Source of the DNA: Rickettsiales bacterium
GTDB taxonomy: Bacteria; Pseudomonadota; Alphaproteobacteria; Rickettsiales; UBA998
Length of the DNA stretch: 14,369 bases
NCBI GenBank assembly: GCA_019749855.1
Contig: JAIEPI010000029.1
Location: forward strand, 1-14,369
Reading direction: 5' to 3'
This document shows positions 6,803 through 12,239 of this stretch, one piece after another. Both the position numbers and the translations under genes were made by a program. Within the stretch, counting starts at the first letter, position 1. The number at the start of each line of letters is the position of its first letter. The notes beneath the pieces were generated by a model. The model ran no database searches, was not told where the DNA came from, and was given only the letters and a program-made list of their open reading frames with translations.

Positions 6803-7294
6803 TTGGCGCATCTGCATTTATTTGCTGCGCTCGAAAGGCTTGAGACAACAATCTTATCAAAGGAAGACGTGAAGAATGTCGAATCAATGCGTTTGGGGAT
6901 GTTTGGTTCCGCTTCTCCAATAAGCGATGTCAGCGAGGAGTATAGCTATTTTCTTTTACTGCCTTCCCTCATTAAGGAAATGAAGAATCCGGATGAGAGT
7001 TTGAGCGAAGTTATCGCCTTAGTTAAGACCAAGTATTTAGATAAAGGTGTGTATCCTTCCATAGTAAATTTGACCAAGAGACATTTAACTGCGTATCCAG
7101 CGCAGGTTATTCTTGGCCTTTCCGCCAGCTGGCATTTGGATGCGAACGGCATTCCTTACACTCTACGCCCCCTTGCTCCTTCCTATACATGGCAGCCACT
7201 TGTCAAAAATGAGGAAATATTCATGGTTCCCCGAGAAATCAGTGGAAAAAGCCATCCCATGATTATCCGCAACCTTTGCAGCAGCACGCCTTGA
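6803..7294 (+). CDS. Middle piece of the interrupted ankyrin/PcfJ-like gene
   Basis: This 163-residue frame is in the same phase as the ankyrin piece and is separated from it only by the TAA at 6752. If it is translated alone, the TTG at 6803 with a weak AGG five bases before it is the first usable start. The sequence has no motif I can name with certainty; it contains helices (HLHLFAALERLE, SLSEVIALVKTKYL) and ends SGKSHPMIIRNLCSSTP. That end resembles the short segment that precedes the conserved HCVG motif in PcfJ-like proteins and supports its being the N-terminal half of that domain. Base composition is more AT-rich than in the flanking housekeeping genes. It is probably not an independent gene. 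Confidence 0.5.
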   Translation: MAHLHLFAALERLETTILSKEDVKNVESMRLGMFGSASPISDVSEEYSYFLLLPSLIKEMKNPDESLSEVIALVKTKYLDKGVYPSIVNLTKRHLTAYPAQVILGLSASWHLDANGIPYTLRPLAPSYTWQPLVKNEEIFMVPREISGKSHPMIIRNLCSSTP

Positions 7295-8178
7295 AACGAG
7301 AATCTGCCGAGATGATGCATTGCGTGGGGCGTGGCGGGTATGACACAGTATGTAATGCTGGAGCTGGCCATATCTTTTCTATTCGTACTATAGACACGAG
7401 GAGTCATGAGTGCCCACTCGCCACATTTGATCTTCGTCTTAGTAATGACAGTTACGGTAAAAAAGCATACAAATTGCCTGATGAAAGAGAGTTCTATCTC
7501 TCTCAATTAAAAGGCCCAAAAAATTCTGGGGTGGATAGCACGCTTTCCAATGCCTGTAACTGGTTATTGAGAAGATTAGCCTCCGGCGAGCTTCATGTTA
7601 ATCCTAAACTTGGCGGAATCTCTCAAGATGGAAAGCAGCTTCATGACACTCCGGAAATTATTCAACGCATCGGTTACTGGCCGACACCAGAGAAGCTAGA
7701 AGTCGCGTTTCAGGAATATAACCACAAACACCTTCGCCGCGCTGCCATCGGACACTTAAAAAATGGCGATCTCACCTTTGATCCAGACATTAGCAAAAAT
7801 CGCTTTATCCCCGATGTCACCTTCACTACTGCAGACGGCCGTGATATCACGGTCGGCTACCAGGACCTTAACGCCGAATTGTTCCTCGCCGCCACCGGAT
7901 TGCGCGAAAAATTACATGACATCATCCGCACACACTACCCCGAGCGCGCCGCCAAGCTGGAGCCGGTGTGGGCGGAGCAACCAAATGCCGAGGCCTTATG
8001 GCGTGAAGTAGAAGCTGCCAAACAGCGTGCCAAATACGCTCATAACTTCGAGCAGGCGCACCCTGAGCCTTCCGGCGCACGCATTGCCGGTCGCCATGCC
8101 AATGGCCCCCTGCCCCGGATTCATCAGCCCGTGCATGGGGGAAGAACAGGCGATGAGCGAGAATTATCAGTCGTATAA
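7276..8178 (+). CDS. PcfJ-like domain, C-terminal piece of the interrupted gene
   Basis: This frame (TTG 7276; ATG 7312 and 7315 are alternatives, none with a clear ribosome binding site) overlaps the end of the previous piece by 19 bases in another phase. It carries MMHCVGRGGYDTVCNAGAG, then HIFSIRT, an ATFDLRL strand and a LSQLKGPKNSG segment. This order matches PcfJ-like proteins (M-x-HCVG ... aromatic-S-x-R ... ATxE/D ... Q-x-x-GxxN). PcfJ was named from an enterococcal conjugative plasmid; its function is unknown. The region after about residue 125 is an extension I do not recognise, more GC-rich than the first part, with a helical WREVEAAKQRAKYAHNFEQ stretch. The last 30 residues look low in structure and may be out of phase with the ancestral end. 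Confidence 0.62.
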   Translation: MQQHALKRESAEMMHCVGRGGYDTVCNAGAGHIFSIRTIDTRSHECPLATFDLRLSNDSYGKKAYKLPDEREFYLSQLKGPKNSGVDSTLSNACNWLLRRLASGELHVNPKLGGISQDGKQLHDTPEIIQRIGYWPTPEKLEVAFQEYNHKHLRRAAIGHLKNGDLTFDPDISKNRFIPDVTFTTADGRDITVGYQDLNAELFLAATGLREKLHDIIRTHYPERAAKLEPVWAEQPNAEALWREVEAAKQRAKYAHNFEQAHPEPSGARIAGRHANGPLPRIHQPVHGGRTGDERELSVV

Positions 8179-8208
8179 AGGGTTGGAAGAGTGTTCGCTG
8201 CTCATCGC

Positions 8209-8225
8209 CATTTGTCACACAAATG
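8209..8225. promoter_or_regulatory. Perfect palindrome CATTTGTCACACAAATG upstream of the gene at 8290
   Basis: Seven-base arms are exact reverse complements around CAC. It lies about 65 bases before the GTG start at 8290, in a region that turns sharply AT-rich (8226-8289). No T run follows, so an operator or a weak hairpin end of the preceding gene are both possible. Confidence 0.35.
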
Positions 8226-8289
8226 TCATGGTTAAGGTAAATATTTCTTAATAATTTTGTATTACTGTAAATTAAGTAAGGAGAGTGAT

Positions 8290-8682
8290 GTGAGTGAATT
8301 GACCCCATTACAGTACGCACTTCGTCAAACGGTTCTCAACAGCCCGCACATGACGTATCCAGAGTTGCGACAACAGTTTCAGAATATCTTATCCGGCCCG
8401 TTCAATGCTCCCGCTAGGGTTGCCTCATCGAATACCACACCGGTGGAGCAGCTACGTGCTAATTATCAGGCACAGCAGGAAGCATTTCAGGCGGCCGTGC
8501 GAGGTCTGGAGGGTGTAAGCCCCACAGCGCTCGCCAGCGCCCGCGATGCCTTTAATGAAGTCACCCAACGTGCGCTGTGTGAAGGACTGCAAGATATCCC
8601 TCTCGAGCCGGGAGCGCCGCGTCCGGGCAGGACACCTAACATGCGGGAATTTCGAGGCGGCGGCCAATGCACGACGCGGTAA
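8290..8682 (+). CDS. Small hypothetical protein
   Basis: The family is not recognised. I chose GTG 8290 because AAGGAG at 8278-8283 lies six bases upstream; a longer in-frame TTG start at 8257 has no such site and reads through the AT-rich leader. The 130-residue product has an N-terminal helical part (LTPLQYALRQTVLNS ... YPELRQQFQNIL), a longer likely helix or coiled coil at about 50-100 (PVEQLRANYQAQQEAFQAAVRGLE ..., written here only in part: QLRANYQAQQEAFQ), and a Pro/Gly/Arg-rich tail (LEPGAPRPGRTP). No membrane segment or signal peptide is seen. It is followed 37 bases later by another small gene in the same direction, with which it may form an operon. The lack of recognisable relatives and the closeness to an ankyrin gene suggest accessory DNA. 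Confidence 0.65.
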   Translation: MSELTPLQYALRQTVLNSPHMTYPELRQQFQNILSGPFNAPARVASSNTTPVEQLRANYQAQQEAFQAAVRGLEGVSPTALASARDAFNEVTQRALCEGLQDIPLEPGAPRPGRTPNMREFRGGGQCTTR

Positions 8683-8719
8683 CATCACCATTACAAATCA
8701 TCACCGATAAAGGTTTTTT

Positions 8720-9103
8720 ATGAATGATCTCCCCACCCCTCCCCGTCATGTCACTTCACAAGAAGCTCGAGGGCAACGCCAGACGCTGCCCATACCTATA
8801 CCGCCAACTCCACCAAGCGTCATTCCCCCTGAGCGCCCTGCGGGTCAGGTCTATGATAGAGCACCTTACGACACTCGGCAGGATCCGCTAGCGGGTAGCC
8901 CACGGAGCGCACCTTCAAGGTTAAGGCCGCCTGACCTCGAACAACCTGATTTAGAAGGGCTGTGCCAAGCGCGTGGATTTGACAGACATGTTCCAGGTTT
9001 CGGCTGTGCCAACGTTCCAAGCGGTGCAACAATTCCTCCCGCGCCAATGCCTGTGATTCCCAATCCTGCGACTCTACCCAGAAATCCTGGACGAAATACT
9101 TAG
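8720..9103 (+). CDS. Small proline-rich hypothetical protein
   Basis: The 127-residue product starts at ATG 8720, six bases after AAAGG. It is unusually rich in proline, with runs such as PIPIPPTPPSVIPPERP near the start and IPPAPMPVIPNPATLP near the end, and is predicted by eye to be largely disordered. The one less proline-dense stretch is LEGLCQARGFDRHVPGFGC (about 79-97), with two cysteines. No function can be assigned. The stop codon TAG overlaps the stop of the membrane-protein gene on the other strand (shared TTAG at 9100-9103). A good ribosome binding site and position behind 8290-8682 favour a real gene, but low-complexity composition makes the call less secure. Confidence 0.55.
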   Translation: MNDLPTPPRHVTSQEARGQRQTLPIPIPPTPPSVIPPERPAGQVYDRAPYDTRQDPLAGSPRSAPSRLRPPDLEQPDLEGLCQARGFDRHVPGFGCANVPSGATIPPAPMPVIPNPATLPRNPGRNT

Positions 9104-9561
9104 TTCATTGTCAGAGCAACAAATGCACGACCTAGCGCCATGCAAAGTAAAACATGGTGAAGCGGCATGCGGAAAAAACCTGCGAGCAGTGGTAGAATGC
9201 CGCCCAGTGGCAGGATGGCATAAAACGGCAATAGCAGCCAGCCATAGCGCCTGACCTGTGTGCGTAAAAATTGGTAGTGGTGCTCTGGAAAACTCGAGGG
9301 ATTGAGTTGACGCAGCCGCGTCATGGCCATGCCCAATCCCCACACCGGCAGGCTGCCAATCGCCGCACCCAACATCGCGATGGCGTAGGGCATCTCAAGA
9401 GCATAGCCACCAAAGGCATGCATGGCAGGCAGCGTAACCTCTCGCAGCCCGGGCACACAGACCGCTGTGGCCGCTTCCGTCAAAATCCACAAGGCAAAAT
9501 GGAGTATCATGCGATGCAGATTAGGCGGTTCTTCTGCATCATTCCAGTAAAAGTCATCCAT
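9100..9561 (-). CDS. Small DedA/VTT-like (YqaA-type) integral membrane protein
   Basis: The 153-residue product has about four hydrophobic segments: FALWILTEAATAVCVPG, PYAIAMLGAAIGSLPVWGLG, WLLLPFYAILPLGGILPLLAG and HHVLLCMALGRAFVAL. The order 'AxxGAxIGS...GxG' followed by 'LP.GG...LLAGFFRMPLHHVL...GR' resembles the VTT (SNARE-associated) fold of DedA/YqaA proteins, which act in the inner membrane in lipid transport or membrane homeostasis. The frame is open back to 9789, but those 76 codons are translated repeat sequence (IVIPAPACAGI and the like). I therefore start at ATG 9561, preceded by GGTGAGAGGT, although that site is close to the ATG; ATG 9510 is the next choice. It may be a divergent or shortened family member. 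Confidence 0.62.
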   Translation of the reverse strand: MDDFYWNDAEEPPNLHRMILHFALWILTEAATAVCVPGLREVTLPAMHAFGGYALEMPYAIAMLGAAIGSLPVWGLGMAMTRLRQLNPSSFPEHHYQFLRTQVRRYGWLLLPFYAILPLGGILPLLAGFFRMPLHHVLLCMALGRAFVALTMN

Positions 9562-10034
9562 ACCTCTCACCCCAGCAATCAATGGAATCCAGAAGAGAGG
9601 TTGACTGGATTCCCGCTTATCAGGGGAATGACAAGGAATAAAATGCAAAACCCCCTCATCCCAGCGATCGATGAATCCAGAGGAAAGGGTGACTGGATTC
9701 CCACGAGAGTTTATCCCCGCGCAGGCGGGGGCGGGAATGACAATGAAAGAGGCACGGGAATAACGAAGAAAGAGGCGCGGCAATGACATCCCCTTTTCCT
9801 GTTGTCATCCTCGCGCTTGACGCGAGGATCTGCTGCCATGTGCGAGGGGATCCTCGGGTCACGCCCGAGGATGACGAGTATTGTTACCTATTCAAGTCAG
9901 TCATGCCTGCCCGCCAAAATCTTGGCGAAGGTGGATGGGGTGTCCCTTACTTCAAAATTCCGCTTATTGAGAGAATGACAAGGAAACGACTAGAAAGGAC
10001 AAGGAAAAAGACGCGAGAAGGAAGGGACAGAATT
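9562..10034. repeat. Mosaic of palindromic and direct repeats, no gene
   Basis: About 470 bases between two minus-strand genes consist of patched short repeats. CCAGCAATCAATG...GACTGGATTCCC (about 9572-9614) recurs as CCAGCGATCGATG...GACTGGATTCCC (about 9661-9702). CCGCTTAT...GAATGACAAGGAA appears near 9613-9637 and again near 9961-9986. Short hairpins are CCCCGC-GCAG-GCGGGG (9715-9730) and CGCCAA-AATC-TTGGCG (9912-9927). GGGAATGAC-type ends recur through the region, as in the widespread 'ATTCCCGC...GCGGGAATGAC' intergenic repeats. The open frames crossing it translate to repeat peptides and are not genes. A distinct 72-bp element (9804-9875) is listed separately. Confidence 0.8.
9804..9875. 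repeat. 72-bp palindromic element with 10-bp terminal inverted repeats
   Basis: The ends GTCATCCTCG (9804-9813) and CGAGGATGAC (9866-9875) are exact reverse complements. Inside are two hairpins, each with a perfect 9-bp stem and a 5-base loop: ATCCTCGCG-CTTGA-CGCGAGGAT (9807-9829) and ATCCTCGGG-TCACG-CCCGAGGAT (9850-9872). The whole could fold either as one long stem or as a pair of stem-loops. This design is that of a non-autonomous palindromic intergenic repeat; similar CCGAGGATGAC repeats are, as I recall, frequent in alphaproteobacterial genomes. Confidence 0.82.
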
Positions 10035-10772
10035 CTATGTTTTCGTCGCCCATAAGAGAAACTCACGATTGCCCTTAGGCCCCGTAATGGGACTTGCCGT
10101 TATTCCATGCACCACCCAGCCTTGCGCGCTCACCCACTGCTGAATGTCGGCGCAAATGGCCTCGTGCGTTGCCGGATCACGAATCACGCCCTCGCCTTTG
10201 CTCACCTCGGCGCGTCCGGCTTCAAACTGTGGCTTAATCAGCGTCAGCATGGTGGCGCCCGCCATGCATAAAGCCATCGCAGCGGGGAGAACCTTTTTCA
10301 GGCTGATGAAACTTGCATCACATACCAGCCAATCGATTGGCACCGCAATCTGCTCAGAGGTCAGGTGACGCGCGTTGGTTTTCTCCAGCGACACAACGCG
10401 TGGATCCTGCCGCAATTTCCAGTCAAGCTGCCCATGCCCGACATCCACGGCATACACACACTGCGCCCCGTGATGCAATAGCACATCGGTAAAGCCGCCG
10501 GTGGAGGCACCCACATCCAGACAGATTTTATCCTTCGGGCTAAGCTGAAATTCCGCCAGCGCATGCGCCAGCTTCATGCCGCCGCGTGACACCCATGGAT
10601 GCTCCGCGCCTTCCAGCACAATCTCCGCATCATCAGGCACCATCTGGCCTGGCTTAGTCAGACGCTGCGTGCAGAGCATGACTTTCCCCGCCATGATCAA
10701 CGCCTGCGCTTTAGTGCGTGTGGGGGCTAATCCACGATCCACGAGCCATTGGTCTAGTCGTGATTTGGGCAT
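10035..10772 (-). CDS. tlyA: TlyA family rRNA (cytidine-2'-O)-methyltransferase
   Basis: TlyA methylates the 2'-OH of cytidines in 16S and/or 23S rRNA with S-adenosylmethionine; the older name is hemolysin A. The 245-residue product has an N-terminal S4 RNA-binding domain (RLDQWLVDRGLAPTRTKAQALI..., to about 60) and an FtsJ/RrmJ-type methyltransferase domain with the SAM loop DVGASTGGFT (86-95). The K-D-K-E residues are visible as K67 in RGGMKL, D152 in CDASFISL, K180 in LIKPQFE and E237 in NREFLL, nearly the spacing of the mycobacterial enzyme. I prefer ATG 10772 because family members start close to the S4 motif. ATG 10787 (five residues longer) has AAAGG directly touching it, too near to work well. 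It is divergent from the transporter gene at 10905. It has no recognisable secretion signal, consistent with rRNA modification rather than a secreted lysin. Confidence 0.93.
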   Translation of the reverse strand: MPKSRLDQWLVDRGLAPTRTKAQALIMAGKVMLCTQRLTKPGQMVPDDAEIVLEGAEHPWVSRGGMKLAHALAEFQLSPKDKICLDVGASTGGFTDVLLHHGAQCVYAVDVGHGQLDWKLRQDPRVVSLEKTNARHLTSEQIAVPIDWLVCDASFISLKKVLPAAMALCMAGATMLTLIKPQFEAGRAEVSKGEGVIRDPATHEAICADIQQWVSAQGWVVHGITASPITGPKGNREFLLWATKT

Positions 10773-10904
10773 GAGAAATGTGACCATCCTTTATATGCGC
10801 CCAACTTAGCACTGCTATCTGGCTTTGCCAGCCCCAAAGCATTCACGCTAGACGAAGGGGGTTGGCTGCCCTATGGTTTGCGCTAGTTTATTGAAGGTAT
10901 TCGC

Positions 10905-12239
10905 ATGAACAAACAGAGTTTTTCTTTCTTGCAGCTATGGAATATGAGCTTCGGCTTTATGGGCATTCAGTTCGGCTGGGGCTTGCAGATGGCGAATATG
11001 TCGTCCATCTATGAGATGCTGGGCGCCAAGGAAAGTGAGCTGGCGATTTTATGGATTGCGGCGCCTCTGACCGGGCTGCTGGTGCATCCGATCGTGGGCC
11101 ATTTCAGTGACCGCACATGGAATCGTTTTGGCCGCCGTAAACCCTATATTCTGGTCGGAGCCATTCTCTCCTCACTGGCGTTGGTGGCGATGCCAAATTC
11201 CAGCGCCTTATGGATGGCGGTGGGCTTGTTATGGGTGTTGGACGGTGCGATTAATGTGGCCATGCAGCCGTTTCGCAGCTTTGTCGCCGACCTGCTACCC
11301 GAGCAGCAAAGACCGCGCGGCTTTTCTGTGCAAACCGTGCTGATCGGCATTGGTGCGGTGGTCTCATCCTCGCTGCCGTGGATACTCGCCAACTGGTTCG
11401 GTGTTGCCTCTGAGACCACGGAAGGACATGCGATTTCACCAACCGTCACCCTCGCGTTCTACATTGGTGCCGCCGTGCTTTTAGCCTGTGTCGGGGTGAC
11501 GGTGCTGAGCACTAAGGAAAATCCACCCGCGGACATGGAAGCCTTTAAGCGCAGTAAATCCGAGCGCCGCGGCTGGCGCGCCGCGATGCAGGATATTGTG
11601 GCGCACGCCAGATTCATGCCAACCCGCATGCGCTCGCTCGCGAAGGTGCAGCTCTTTACATGGGGCGGATTATTCTGCATGTGGACGTATTTCACCCCCA
11701 CGGTGGCGCGCAATGTGTTCAACGCGACCTCCGCCAGCAGCGCCGCCTATCACGAAGCCGCTGAATGGGTCGGCGTGTGCTTTTCAGTGTATAATGCGGT
11801 GGCGCTGGTCATGGCGTTTCTGTTTATTCCGCTCACCCGACATGTCTCAGCGAAATACATTCACTCAGTCAGCCTGATATGCGGCGGCGCTGGCCTGATC
11901 GGCTGCTCCCTCATTGATAACGCCGAGTTGTTATTTGTGGCCATGGGTGGTATCGGCATTGCGTGGGCGTCGATTCTTGCCATGCCTTACGTCATGCTTG
12001 CCGGCGCCTTACCCGCTGAAAAAATGGGCGCCTATATGGGCATTTTCAACCTGTTTATCGTGATTCCGCAGGTTGTCGTTGCTCTGTTGGGAGGCGTATT
12101 GGTGACGTATCTCTTTGGTGGAGAATCCATGTATGTGCTGGCGCTAGGCGGTGTCAGCGTTCTGATCGCAGCGCTACTGACGCTTCGTGTGGATTACCAG
12201 TTTACCCCGAACGCGATTCTTCAGGAAACCCACGCGTAA
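10905..12239 (+). CDS. MFS/GPH-type sugar (maltose or sucrose) transporter
   Basis: The 444-residue product is a 12-helix major facilitator. It opens with FMGIQFGWGLQMANMSSIYEMLGA and has the motif VGHFSDRTWNRFGRRKP (64-80), the hallmark of the glycoside-pentoside-hexuronide:cation symporters of the SUC/SLC45 type that carry sucrose or maltose. A cytoplasmic loop (about 205-240, basic) splits the two halves as expected. Proton-coupled uptake of a disaccharide across the inner membrane is the likely role. The neighbour on the other strand is an alpha-glucosidase, so maltose or a related alpha-glucoside is the likeliest substrate; this is inference from context. Start ATG 10905 follows GAAGG by eight bases. 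The gene end overlaps the glucosidase end by 19 bases (12221-12239), leaving no room for a terminator. Confidence 0.92.
   Translation: MNKQSFSFLQLWNMSFGFMGIQFGWGLQMANMSSIYEMLGAKESELAILWIAAPLTGLLVHPIVGHFSDRTWNRFGRRKPYILVGAILSSLALVAMPNSSALWMAVGLLWVLDGAINVAMQPFRSFVADLLPEQQRPRGFSVQTVLIGIGAVVSSSLPWILANWFGVASETTEGHAISPTVTLAFYIGAAVLLACVGVTVLSTKENPPADMEAFKRSKSERRGWRAAMQDIVAHARFMPTRMRSLAKVQLFTWGGLFCMWTYFTPTVARNVFNATSASSAAYHEAAEWVGVCFSVYNAVALVMAFLFIPLTRHVSAKYIHSVSLICGGAGLIGCSLIDNAELLFVAMGGIGIAWASILAMPYVMLAGALPAEKMGAYMGIFNLFIVIPQVVVALLGGVLVTYLFGGESMYVLALGGVSVLIAALLTLRVDYQFTPNAILQETHA

Larger units (their letters stand above)
6239..8178 (+). pseudogene. Probable broken gene: ankyrin repeats fused to a PcfJ-like domain
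   Basis: Three open pieces line up as one gene. The frame starting at ATG 6239 is open to 7291 except for one TAA at 6752-6754. Near 7289 the coding sense moves to the neighbouring frame, which stays open to 8178. Joining the frames there gives ...IIRNLCSSTP / LKRESAEMMHCVG..., which fits the usual 'L ... E (A/G) x x M x H C V G' entry of PcfJ-like domains. One stop and one missing base would therefore explain the interruption. The join 6755-6802 has no other stop and reads as a helix-like segment. Either the gene is decaying, or there are two sequence errors, or it is expressed as separate pieces. The pieces are listed individually as well. Confidence 0.6.

Noticed and set aside
9562..10034. 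CRISPR array
   Set aside because: Repeats are unequal, imperfect, differently oriented and not separated by regular unique spacers.
9783..10055. 90-codon plus-strand open frame between the membrane-protein gene and tlyA
   Set aside because: It lies almost wholly in palindromic repeats, has no ribosome binding site and runs into the end of tlyA.
10819..10831. CTGGC-TTT-GCCAG hairpin between tlyA and the transporter gene
   Set aside because: A 5-bp stem without a T run is too small to support a functional call.
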